This document shows, piece by piece, positions 1 through 6,441 of a stretch of DNA of 11,536 bases. Source of the stretch: CAKOSP01 sp964371745 (GTDB lineage Bacteria > Bacillota_I > Bacilli_A > RF39 > UBA660); assembly GCA_964371745.1 (NCBI GenBank), contig CAYJNS010000035.1:1-11536 (forward strand), in the 5' to 3' direction. How positions within the stretch are numbered: position 1 is the stretch's first letter; every line of letters begins with the position of its first letter. The notes beneath the pieces were generated by a model. The model had not been told where the DNA came from and did not search any database. It was given only the letters and a program-made list of their open reading frames with translations. The position numbers were made by a program, and so were the translations under genes.

Positions 1-699
1 ATTTGTTCCTAGAGATAATATATTTATGTTATCTTTTTTAAAACTATTACTTGCAGAATCATCACTATTTACAATAAATGTTGAATTATCTTTTAAAAGA
101 TTTAATATTTTCAGTTTTTCATTTAAATAATTTTCCATAGTTAAATGATAATCTAAATGGTCTTGTGTTAAGTTAGTAAATGCACCAACACTAAGTTTTA
201 TACCATATAACCTTTCATAAGATAAAGCATGAGATGAAACTTCCATAACTATATGAGTACATCCTAAACTTTTTGCCTTTAAAAGTAAACTATATAAAGT
301 TTTTATATCTGGAGTTGTATTATCAAGTTCTATAAATTCATTTTTATGATAAAAACCTATTGTACCGATATATGCAGCATTGCAACCAAGTTTTAGAAGT
401 ATTTGATAAGCTAAATAACAAGTAGTTGTCTTACCATTAGTACCAGTCACACCCATAATATTAAGTTCATTTATTTCTTCACTATATTCTTTTTTTAATG
501 CTTCATTTAAATACTTCTCTGTATCATCAACTTTAATAACATCAACAGATGCCTTAACATCTTTTGACACTATAACTTTTTTAGCACCATTTTCAATAGC
601 TTTTTCTATATAATCATGACCATCTACTGTATGACCAATAATTGCCACAAATATTTGACCAGGAACTACCTTTCTTGAATCAGTTTCATATCTTAACAT
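1..699 (-). CDS. murE: MurE, UDP-N-acetylmuramoyl-peptide ligase (partial, N-terminal 233 residues)
   Basis: Cytoplasmic Mur ligase that adds the third amino acid to UDP-MurNAc-L-Ala-D-Glu in an ATP-dependent reaction. The frame has no stop and runs off the left edge. Visible: an N-terminal substrate-binding domain; the ATP-binding P-loop GVTGTNGKTTT around residues 83-93; the TTPD motif at 128-131; MEVSSHAL at 152-159, typical of MurE; and FTNLTQDHLDYH at 174-185, followed by Lys195 at the place of the carbamylated lysine. The ATG at 697-699 is preceded by the Shine-Dalgarno AGAGGAGA. Whether the enzyme adds lysine or diaminopimelate cannot be told, because the specificity loop lies outside the window. 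It is divergent from the small-peptide transcript at 782. Identification is firm. Confidence 0.94.
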   Translation of the reverse strand, partial: MLRYETDSRKVVPGQIFVAIIGHTVDGHDYIEKAIENGAKKVIVSKDVKASVDVIKVDDTEKYLNEALKKEYSEEINELNIMGVTGTNGKTTTCYLAYQILLKLGCNAAYIGTIGFYHKNEFIELDNTTPDIKTLYSLLLKAKSLGCTHIVMEVSSHALSYERLYGIKLSVGAFTNLTQDHLDYHLTMENYLNEKLKILNLLKDNSTFIVNSDDSASNSFKKDNINILSLGTN

Positions 700-781
700 A
701 AATCTCCTCTTTTCTTAGATTAAGTTTATCATATACATTACTTTTTGTAAATAAAAAGGAAAATGCGATTGTGTAAAAGTA

Positions 782-811
782 TTGACTTTTAAACTATACA
801 GTATGTATAAT
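782..811 (+). promoter_or_regulatory. Sigma-A-type promoter for the small-peptide transcript
   Basis: TTGACT at 782-787 and a perfect TATAAT at 806-811, separated by 18 bp. The spacer and -10 contain a short inverted repeat, TATAC then GTATA, that could be an operator, which is speculative. Transcription would start near 818 and run away from murE. Confidence 0.75.
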
Positions 812-814
812 GAG

Positions 815-880
815 TTTGGAAGTCTTAAAAATTAGTTACTTACCTTTCCAAATTCCAGGGGGTTTACCTTTGCGAAAGGT
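815..880 (+). promoter_or_regulatory. Structured leader hiding the ribosome site of the small ORF
   Basis: Two stems in the leader: TTTGGAA (815-821) with TTCCAAA (846-852), and ACCTTT (866-871) with AAAGGT (875-880) closed by a 3-nt loop. The second stem covers the Shine-Dalgarno of the 28-aa ORF, so translation may be controlled by folding. It matches no riboswitch family I recognise. Confidence 0.4.
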
Positions 881-892
881 GGTTTGATAATT

Positions 893-979
893 ATGAATAC
901 AAAGTCTTATAAAATAATAATTCTTTTTCTATTTATAGTCATCATTTATTTACTAAACCTTTTAGAAAAAGCTTTATAA
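893..979 (+). CDS. 28-aa hydrophobic single-span peptide, possibly type I toxin-like
   Basis: A 28-codon ORF, ATG to TAA, encoding a short basic N-terminus (MNTKSYK), an uninterrupted hydrophobic stretch rich in Ile, Leu, Phe and Val over about residues 8-24, and a charged tail (LEKAL). It has its own strong promoter (782-811), an 80-nt leader, a Shine-Dalgarno AAAGGTGG at 875-882 and a terminator (1028-1066), so it is a self-contained transcription unit. The Shine-Dalgarno lies in the 3' arm of hairpin 866-880 (ACCTTT, loop GCG, AAAGGT), and a second leader stem pairs 815-821 with 846-852. A tiny membrane peptide with a sequestered ribosome site resembles type I toxins, but I recognise no family and see no clear antitoxin RNA. 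It could also be a small regulatory membrane peptide, or a leader RNA in which the ORF is incidental. Confidence 0.45.
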   Translation: MNTKSYKIIILFLFIVIIYLLNLLEKAL

Positions 980-981
980 AT

Positions 982-1017
982 AAAAAAAGTATCTAATTCA
1001 AAAGTGAATTAGGTACT
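982..1017 (-). terminator. Rho-independent terminator of the rnc-smc operon
   Basis: Arms 988-999 and 1006-1017 form a 12-bp stem with one G-U pair and a 6-nt loop. Read on the minus strand it is followed by a run of seven T (complement of 982-988). It lies about 97 bp past the smc stop and probably ends that transcript. Confidence 0.75.
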
Positions 1018-1027
1018 CTACCGAAAT

Positions 1028-1066
1028 GGTAAGTACTTATTAACCGTTTAAGTACTTCCTTTTTTT
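1028..1066 (+). terminator. Rho-independent terminator of the small-peptide transcript
   Basis: AAGTACTTA (1031-1039) pairs with TAAGTACTT (1049-1057) around a 9-nt loop. GG at 1028-1029 and CC at 1058-1059 can extend the stem, and seven T follow (1060-1066). It faces the smc terminator, so the two convergent units are insulated from each other. Confidence 0.75.
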
Positions 1067-1113
1067 ATTGTATGCAGTTTCCTGCTTACAAATACATTTT
1101 AGCATATAACAAA

Positions 1114-4032
1114 CTAATTTTCAAGTCTAGTACTAACTATTTTACTTACACCTGATTCTTGCATTGTTATACCATATAAACTATCAGCATATTCCATCAT
1201 TCTTTTTTTATGAGTAATTAAAATAAACTGACTATCTTTTTTCTTATTACAGATATATTTACCAAACATATCTACGTTTGCTTCATCTAACGCAGCTTCA
1301 GCTTCATCTAAAATAATAAATGGAACTGGTCTTACATTTAAAATAGCAAATAATAAACATATCGCGGTTAATGATTTTTCTCCACCAGATAAAGCTATTG
1401 GAGAGTTTATTTTCTTTCCAGGAGGCTCAGCTATTATATCTACGCCAGTAGATAATATATCTTCTGGATCAGTTAAAGTAACGTTACCCTTTCCACCTTG
1501 GAATATTTCTTTAAATACTTTCTTAAACTCACTTGCAACTTCATTAAATGTTTCTTTAAACTTAGAAATCATTATTTCATCCATTTCATCTATTACTGCA
1601 AGTAAGTTACTTGATGCCTCGTTTAAATCATCTTCTTGGGCAAGTAAAAAGTCATATCTTTCTTTTATTCTTTCATATTCACTAATACTACCTAAGTTTA
1701 CATCGCCTAAACTACTCATTTCTTTTTTAAGTGTTTTAACTTTACTTCTAGCATCATCCTTATCACTATCTAAAAAGTATTTATCTTTAGCTCCCTCATA
1801 AGTTAAATTATATTCATCACTTAAATTAAATAAAAGGTTTTCTAGTTTAACTTCTAGTTTACCAATTAATACTTCTTTATCTTTAAGTTCATTATTAACT
1901 TTATTAATTTCACTATTTTTATGTTTAAGTTCATTTTCAAGTGTAGTTATCTCATTAGTTAAATCATACTTCTTATCTTTTAATCCTTTTAAGTCATTTT
2001 CAAGTACAGCTTTTTCTTTAGTTGTTTCACTTATTAAGTTAACTAAATTTAAATATTCTTTTTCTAAACTATTACCAAGTATATTATCAATACCCTTTAT
2101 AGTAAGTTCTATTTTCTTTTGCATCTCTAAGCAATCACTAAGTGATAGTTTTTTATTGCTTAAATTTTCATTTAATAAATATTCTTTTTTAACTAAAGCA
2201 CTACTCTTATCTTCTAAAGTAATATATTCTTTATCTATTTTTTCAAGGTCTATACTAAGCATTTTAAGTTTACTTTCTTCATCAATTAAGTTTTTCTTTA
2301 AATTACTTAACATAGCTTTATTATCTAAGTCTTCTTTACTTGATGCACCACCCGCTAAAGAACCTCCAGCAAAAAGTACTTCTCCATCAAGTGATACTAT
2401 TTTCATTTTATATTCTAAAGCTTTACCAAACTTATTAAGTGCATCTATATCTTTAACTACTAATACATTACCTAATAAGTTTTCAATTACTGATTTATAC
2501 TTACTATCATACTTTATTAAATCACTTGCTACACCTACAAAGTCTTTATCTATTTTAATGCGTTCTAATATATCTTTTGAAGTATATCTTGATTTTATAC
2601 TATCTAATGGATAAAACGTTACTCTACCTAGTTTATTATCTTTTAAATACTTAATAGAGCCCCTAGCACTTTCAAAGTTTTCACACACTACATAGTTTGT
2701 ACTTCCACCTAAAGATATGCTTATTGCTTTTTGATACTCAGACGGTGTACTTATCAAGTTACCTACTGTGTCTATGACACCAGTTTTATTAAGTACTGAT
2801 TTTACACCTTTAGGTAAATATTCTTTATTTAATATATTATTTTCAACTATTTCTATTTTATTTTGCAAATATAATACTGTTTTATTTTGATTATCAAGTT
2901 TACCTCTTATGCTAGACTTTTTAATCTTTAAATTTAATAAGTTATCATTTACATCTCTTAACTCTTTAGATAAAATATTTTTTTCATCTTCTAGCTTACT
3001 TATATCATTTTCTAAAACACTTTTATTTTTTAAAATAATAACTTCTTCATCTTTAGCTTTAACTAAACTTTCATCTATTGCATCTTTATCAGCATTATAC
3101 TTTTGTCTTTCAAGTGTTATTTGTTTTTCACTATCAAGTGAAGAAAGTTTACTATTTAAATCAATTATTAAATTATTACTTTTAGATATTTCATCATCTA
3201 TTTTTATTACTTCTAGTTTTAACTTTTCTAAAATAGATGAATCAACATCTTTACTAAAATCATTTACTTTTTCACTTAATAAATTAATTTCTTCTTCTAA
3301 AGCTTTATATTCAATAGTTGAAGATGTTATATCTTCAGCTATTAAAGCTATTTCTATATTTTCAAGTGAAGACTTTAAATCCAAATACCTTTTTGCATCA
3401 ATACTTTGCTTTTGTAGAGGAATAACACTTGCTTCAAGTTCATCTATTACTAGTTTTATACTATTTAAGTTATCACGAGTTTTATCAAGCTTTCTTAAAG
3501 CTTCTTCTTTTCTTTTTTTATATTTTAAAACGCCAGCAGCACTTTCAAAGATTACTCTTCTTTCACTTGGTTTACTCATTACAAGCTCTGTAATATTACC
3601 TTGTGATATTATATTAAATGCTCCTTGCCCAGCACCTGTATCTAAAAATAAATTATGAACATCTTTTAATCTTACTTTTATATTATTTATATAATAATCA
3701 TTTTCACCAGTTTTATAAACTTCTCTTTTTATTTCAACTTCATTAAAATCACTTTTTAAATATTTATCACTATTATCAAAAGTAAGTGTTACACTTGCTT
3801 TTTTAAGTCCATCTCTTGATGCTGAACCTGAAAAGATAACTTCACTCATAGAGCCAGAACTTCTAAGTTCTTTAACTGACTGCTCACCTAGAACCCATCT
3901 TATAGCGTCCACTACATTACTTTTACCTGAGCCATTAGGTCCAACTACTGCGGTTATATTTTTATTAAACTCTATATTAGTTTTATCTGCAAAAGATTTA
4001 AAACCAATAGCTTTTATACTTTTTAAATACAT
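1114..4032 (-). CDS. smc: Chromosome segregation protein SMC (short, 972 aa)
   Basis: ATPase of the bacterial condensin (Smc-ScpAB), which organises and separates chromosomes. Visible in order: an N-terminal head half with Walker A GPNGSGKS at residues 31-38 and the conserved TGAGQG...SQGN stretch near 132-146; a coiled-coil arm of about 170-400; a hinge of about 405-565 including the glycine-rich FAGGSLAGGAS near 554-564; a return coil; and a C-terminal head half with signature LSGGEKSL (881-888), Walker B FIILDE (905-910) and a distal ILITH. The family is usually near 1,150-1,200 residues, so the arms are clearly shortened while both ATPase halves look complete. The ATG (4030-4032) lies one base after the rnc stop, implying translational coupling. 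The + strand open frames inside it are antisense shadows. Confidence 0.96.
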   Translation of the reverse strand: MYLKSIKAIGFKSFADKTNIEFNKNITAVVGPNGSGKSNVVDAIRWVLGEQSVKELRSSGSMSEVIFSGSASRDGLKKASVTLTFDNSDKYLKSDFNEVEIKREVYKTGENDYYINNIKVRLKDVHNLFLDTGAGQGAFNIISQGNITELVMSKPSERRVIFESAAGVLKYKKRKEEALRKLDKTRDNLNSIKLVIDELEASVIPLQKQSIDAKRYLDLKSSLENIEIALIAEDITSSTIEYKALEEEINLLSEKVNDFSKDVDSSILEKLKLEVIKIDDEISKSNNLIIDLNSKLSSLDSEKQITLERQKYNADKDAIDESLVKAKDEEVIILKNKSVLENDISKLEDEKNILSKELRDVNDNLLNLKIKKSSIRGKLDNQNKTVLYLQNKIEIVENNILNKEYLPKGVKSVLNKTGVIDTVGNLISTPSEYQKAISISLGGSTNYVVCENFESARGSIKYLKDNKLGRVTFYPLDSIKSRYTSKDILERIKIDKDFVGVASDLIKYDSKYKSVIENLLGNVLVVKDIDALNKFGKALEYKMKIVSLDGEVLFAGGSLAGGASSKEDLDNKAMLSNLKKNLIDEESKLKMLSIDLEKIDKEYITLEDKSSALVKKEYLLNENLSNKKLSLSDCLEMQKKIELTIKGIDNILGNSLEKEYLNLVNLISETTKEKAVLENDLKGLKDKKYDLTNEITTLENELKHKNSEINKVNNELKDKEVLIGKLEVKLENLLFNLSDEYNLTYEGAKDKYFLDSDKDDARSKVKTLKKEMSSLGDVNLGSISEYERIKERYDFLLAQEDDLNEASSNLLAVIDEMDEIMISKFKETFNEVASEFKKVFKEIFQGGKGNVTLTDPEDILSTGVDIIAEPPGKKINSPIALSGGEKSLTAICLLFAILNVRPVPFIILDEAEAALDEANVDMFGKYICNKKKDSQFILITHKKRMMEYADSLYGITMQESGVSKIVSTRLEN

Positions 4033-4033
4033 T

Positions 4034-4684
4034 TTATTTCACACTCTTATCATAAGCATCCTTCGCAGCCATTTGCTCAGCTTGCTTTTTACTTTTTCCA
4101 CTGCCTTTACCATAAATGATATTATCAACTATTACTTCAACAACAAACTCTTTATCATGAGGCATACCTTTTTCACTTACTAAGTTATATTCAACAGTTT
4201 TTTTACTCATCTGCATATATTCTTGAAGCATAGTTTTATAATCACTAAAAAAACGTTTATCAGACTTTATTTCTGGTATTATTATTTTTTCAATAAACTC
4301 TTTAACTACATCTAAACCTTGATCTAAGTATATAACAGCTATTATACTTTCAAATACATCCGCAGTAATAGTTTCATTAATATTATCTAACTGTCCATTA
4401 CCAACCTTTATGTATTTATTTAAACCTATTTTATCAGCATAATAATTTAAAGCAGATTCACAAACAAAAGAAGCTCTTTTTTTTGTCATATCACCTTCTT
4501 CTAAATTAGTATGTAGATAAAAATACTCACTTATAATAAGTTCAAGTACTGCATCTCCTAAAAACTCTAATCTTTCATAATTACCAATATTCTTATGTTC
4601 ATTTTCATATGAAGTATGAGTTAAAGCTATATCAAGTAACTTTTTATTATTTATTTTTATATTATAATCTTCTAAAAATTTCAT
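4034..4684 (-). CDS. rnc: Ribonuclease III
   Basis: Double-stranded-RNA endonuclease for rRNA and mRNA processing, acting in the cytoplasm as a homodimer. At 216 aa it is the normal length. The RNase III signature ERLEFLGDAVLE is at residues 37-48, giving the metal-binding residues Glu37, Asp44, Asp109 and Glu112 by comparison with E. coli Glu38, Asp45, Asp114 and Glu117. A double-stranded-RNA-binding domain runs from about 148 to the end (DYKTMLQEYMQ, then GKGSGKSKKQAEQMAAKDA). The ATG is preceded by AAAGGA at a normal distance. It is the first gene of the rnc-smc operon, an arrangement common in Firmicutes. Confidence 0.97.
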   Translation of the reverse strand: MKFLEDYNIKINNKKLLDIALTHTSYENEHKNIGNYERLEFLGDAVLELIISEYFYLHTNLEEGDMTKKRASFVCESALNYYADKIGLNKYIKVGNGQLDNINETITADVFESIIAVIYLDQGLDVVKEFIEKIIIPEIKSDKRFFSDYKTMLQEYMQMSKKTVEYNLVSEKGMPHDKEFVVEVIVDNIIYGKGSGKSKKQAEQMAAKDAYDKSVK

Positions 4685-4708
4685 ATAATCAAATCCTTTA
4701 CTAAAGTA

Positions 4709-4717
4709 ATTATAACA
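4709..4717 (-). promoter_or_regulatory. Extended -10 promoter for rnc-smc
   Basis: On the minus strand the sequence reads TGTTATAAT, a perfect extended -10 element (TG, one base, TATAAT), about 25 bases upstream of the rnc start. No good -35 box is visible, as expected for extended -10 promoters. It lies just beyond the target 1 terminator. Confidence 0.6.
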
Positions 4718-4739
4718 AATATCAAGTTAAAAATCTAGA

Positions 4740-4781
4740 TAAAAAAAAGTGCCGGGCAGACTAACGCCTGCCAGCGGCACT
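4740..4781 (-). terminator. GC-rich hairpin plus T-tract after VR1 (terminator and likely DGR target hairpin)
   Basis: A 34-bp element (4748-4781). AGTGCCG (4748-4754) pairs with CGGCACT (4775-4781), and GGCAG (4755-4759) pairs with CTGCC (4768-4772), with an 8-nt loop and a 2-nt bulge. On the minus strand it is followed by at least eight T, so it is a strong intrinsic terminator for target 1. It begins 10 nt after the target 1 stop. The identical 34 bp recurs behind target 2. In the Bordetella phage DGR a hairpin or cruciform just downstream of the VR is needed for efficient target recognition. The position here suggests the same second role, by inference. Confidence 0.85.
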
Positions 4782-5592
4782 ATACCTTATCCTAACTTGC
4801 AACTATGAATGGATCAGCTTCGCTGCCCATTCCGTCAAGCATTACTACATCAGTCTTTAAGTATAAAGTCGGACGGGCCACAAGCCCATTCCTCGAATAG
4901 CTGTTGCGAGCATCGCCCTCGTCGCTCACAAACCACGCAGCCGTCGAGAGAGAAGAGATAGGCGTAATTGTCCACTGTGTACCTTTTCCATAAAGCCATG
5001 ACTCTCCTGCACATGTATTTGAAACATAATTATAAATAGTTGTTGTTCTTGCACATGTATCTGCTTTTACTGAGTATCCATAATCACTTAAATACATTAA
5101 ACCTATATACCCAGTTCCTTCAGTTGGTCTTCCAGAGTAAACTGTTGTCCCTCTTTCTGCTGTATATGTAGCACTTGCTGTTCCAGCTGATGCAAACCCT
5201 CCTAAATGCCATGTTGTTTCCTGTATCATTGGTCTATAACTATCTTTTATTCCTACTTCTCTATAATCACAGTTAGCTTCTGCTGTAGTACCATATCCCC
5301 AGCAGTATCCACTATCAGTTCCATTTTCTGCGTTTAAATATGCTCCATTAAGTAATGCCTTTAAAGTAGACTCATTCCAATCATTTACATCACCTGAATC
5401 CCATGCAAGTCCACCTATTGGGTCTTCTCTTATTATTTTAACTAAATTCTCTCCAGTTACACCATGTGATGCATCATCAAATACTCCTATTACTCTCCAT
5501 GATTCATTATTAAACCATATCCAGTTATTTGGTGATTTACCTTCATATCTATACCCGTTTTCATTAAATACTTCTCCATTACCACTTAGAGA
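4748..5592 (-). repeat. Copy 1 of an 845-bp duplicated DGR target module
   Basis: Near-identical to 8406-9251. It covers the last 271 or so codons of the target gene plus the stop and 3' hairpin. From about 5024 to 5592 I see no differences between copies by eye. Differences concentrate in the variable region and the 50 bp 5' of it, and only two substitutions lie between the VR and the stop codon. Identity ends abruptly at 5592, upstream of which the two target genes are only distantly similar. Confidence 0.92.
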
Positions 5593-5895
5593 GACTATAT
5601 AATCATTAAGTGTCGTTGTAGAATTTACTGTTGTAAAATCAAAACTACAAGATACATCGCCAGTTATATTTTCAAGAGCAAGTTTCCACTCGTCATAAAG
5701 CCAAGTTCCATCCGCTCCCGTGCATGTTACATCAACTCTATAATTCCCTTTTAAGGGCACACTACTTACTGGAGTATCATCTAAATTTACCGCATAAAGA
5801 ACATCATCATTTATAAATGTTTTACTTTGACTTAGATTAAAAATAAATACGCTTATTCCAATAATACATATACTAACTATAATAATCTTCTTCAT
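4792..5895 (-). CDS. DGR target protein 1, membrane- or cell-surface-anchored with variable C-terminal domain
   Basis: A 367-aa protein. Residues 1-20 are a basic then hydrophobic segment (MKKIIIVSICIIGISVF), a signal peptide or anchor. Residues 50-90 form a small domain with Cys58 and Cys83 around a Trp-rich core, also seen in target 2 at low similarity. Residues 96-367 are the module shared almost exactly with target 2 (NNWIWFNNESWRVIG near 123-137, final GMGSEADPFIVAS). The ten template-directed variable residues lie in 313-338. By analogy with other DGRs the C-terminal domain is probably a ligand-binding C-type-lectin-like or related fold, with the VR forming the binding face. The ligand is unknown. 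The ATG lies inside the 3' end of the 101-aa ORF (23-bp overlap), with AAAGGAG nine bases upstream. Transcription ends at the hairpin 4741-4781. Confidence 0.88.
   Translation of the reverse strand: MKKIIIVSICIIGISVFIFNLSQSKTFINDDVLYAVNLDDTPVSSVPLKGNYRVDVTCTGADGTWLYDEWKLALENITGDVSCSFDFTTVNSTTTLNDYIVSLSGNGEVFNENGYRYEGKSPNNWIWFNNESWRVIGVFDDASHGVTGENLVKIIREDPIGGLAWDSGDVNDWNESTLKALLNGAYLNAENGTDSGYCWGYGTTAEANCDYREVGIKDSYRPMIQETTWHLGGFASAGTASATYTAERGTTVYSGRPTEGTGYIGLMYLSDYGYSVKADTCARTTTIYNYVSNTCAGESWLYGKGTQWTITPISSLSTAAWFVSDEGDARNSYSRNGLVARPTLYLKTDVVMLDGMGSEADPFIVAS
4872..4965 (-). other. DGR variable region VR1
   Basis: A 94-bp segment of target 1 (residues 311-341) that aligns with the TR at 6340-6415. 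Hand comparison on the coding strand gives 13 substitutions relative to the TR, every one at a TR adenine, all inside the AAY (Asn) codons. An 18-bp stretch (coding GAG GGC GAT GCT CGC AAC) has no counterpart in the TR. The downstream end GTGGCCCGTC is identical in the TR and both VRs and is the probable initiation-of-homing (IMH) site. Base composition is far more GC-rich than the surroundings. Confidence 0.93.
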
Positions 5896-6178
5896 ATCTA
5901 ATACTCCTTTCTAAGTTTTCTAAAAAATCTAATAATAAACTTTTTACATAATATTCTTTATATTCTTCTTTAGAATCTCTTTTCTTATTTTGATATATAT
6001 TAATTTCATTATCACCAAGTATAACATAATTCATTTTCTTGTAATTAAAGTATTTAGTTATAAGTTTATCAATATCATATGTTATGATATCTTTTTTAGT
6101 TTTAATAAAAACTAAAGTTTCTTTTAAACTTTTTTTAGCAAATTCATATTTTAAATATTTTTTGGTTTTCTTTTTCAT
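5873..6178 (-). CDS. Unknown 101-aa Lys/Tyr-rich protein between DGR template and target 1
   Basis: I do not recognise a family. The protein is strongly basic at the N-terminus (MKKKTKKYLKYEFAKKSLKE), with a predicted mixed alpha/beta middle (IITYDIDKLITKYFNYKKMNYVILGDNE split across about residues 31-60) and an acidic, Tyr-rich end. It has no signal peptide or membrane span. The ATG follows AAAGGA at 8 nt. Its 3' end overlaps the start of target 1 by 23 bp, so the two are probably translated together. Being just past the TR and spacer RNA and directly before a target suggests a DGR-related job, for example a chaperone or adaptor for the target or a nucleic-acid-binding accessory, but nothing in the sequence proves it. 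Confidence 0.7.
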   Translation of the reverse strand: MKKKTKKYLKYEFAKKSLKETLVFIKTKKDIITYDIDKLITKYFNYKKMNYVILGDNEINIYQNKKRDSKEEYKEYYVKSLLLDFLENLERSIRYEEDYYS

Positions 6179-6339
6179 AATTTTTTTCCTTTTTTTAATT
6201 AATATACCTACAGATAAAACCCGTAGGTTTTATCGTATATATTTTTTCTTTAAGATTTTAATCTAAGGATAACTTTATGTTCTTTATGCTACGTAATTAA
6301 TAAACCTTAGTTTATTAATTATTGAACATAAGGAGCTCT
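6179..6339 (-). ncRNA. Structured spacer RNA 3' of the template repeat (Sp-like)
   Basis: A non-coding stretch immediately 3' of the TR in the transcribed direction. It contains a perfect 12-bp hairpin with 4-nt loop (6294-6305 with 6310-6321), an outer 8-bp inverted repeat flanking it (TTATGTTC 6275-6282 with GAACATAA 6324-6331), and a perfect 9-bp hairpin with 4-nt loop (6213-6221 with 6226-6234). In the Bordetella phage DGR a spacer RNA of roughly this size, 3' of the TR, binds RT-Avd and primes cDNA synthesis. Position and folding suggest the same role here, by inference. The hairpins lack a T-tract on the minus strand, so they should not stop transcription into the 101-aa ORF. Confidence 0.6.
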
Positions 6340-6415
6340 GACGGGCCACATTCCCATTCCTCGAATTGTTGTTGTTCACATTCCACGCATTCGTCGAGTT
6401 AGAAGAGTTAGGCGT
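6340..6415 (-). other. DGR template repeat (TR)
   Basis: A 76-bp GC-rich island starting about 26 bp after the RT stop codon. Its coding strand reads TPNSSNSTNAW then NVNNNNSRNG then NVAR in the frame of the targets, with Asn codons AAC or AAT exactly where VR1 and VR2 vary. This adenine-rich AAY pattern is the hallmark of DGR templates. The 3' end GTGGCCCGTC is shared with both VRs, and then the sequences part (TR AGAGC, VRs CGACT). Homology at the 5' end fades at about 6415. Compared with both VRs the TR lacks 18 bp between AAC repeats (near 6366-6375). One VR2 difference (TR AAT, VR2 AAC) is not at an adenine. Transcribed with the RT, it would serve as the RNA template. Confidence 0.92.
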
Positions 6416-6441
6416 TTACTTGCAAAAGTTACCCTATAATA

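Noticed and set aside
866..1017. Known riboswitch or T-box in the small-peptide region
   Set aside because: No T-box AGGGTGGNACCGCG or other class motif that I can recognise, and no regulated biosynthetic gene downstream.
2156..3658. Open frames on the + strand inside smc (152 and 249 codons)
   Set aside because: They are antisense to the conserved SMC coiled coil; Ser/Leu/Phe-rich translation reflects Lys/Glu/Asn-rich codons on the other strand.
4748..4781. Paired GC-rich repeats as CRISPR, IS ends or att sites
   Set aside because: Only two copies, 3.66 kb apart, both directly after VR-bearing genes, with no spacers, transposase or integrase.
6084..6266. 60-codon + strand frame over the start of the 101-aa ORF
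   Set aside because: Antisense to a better-supported gene and to the spacer hairpins; Phe/Ile-rich because of poly-T.
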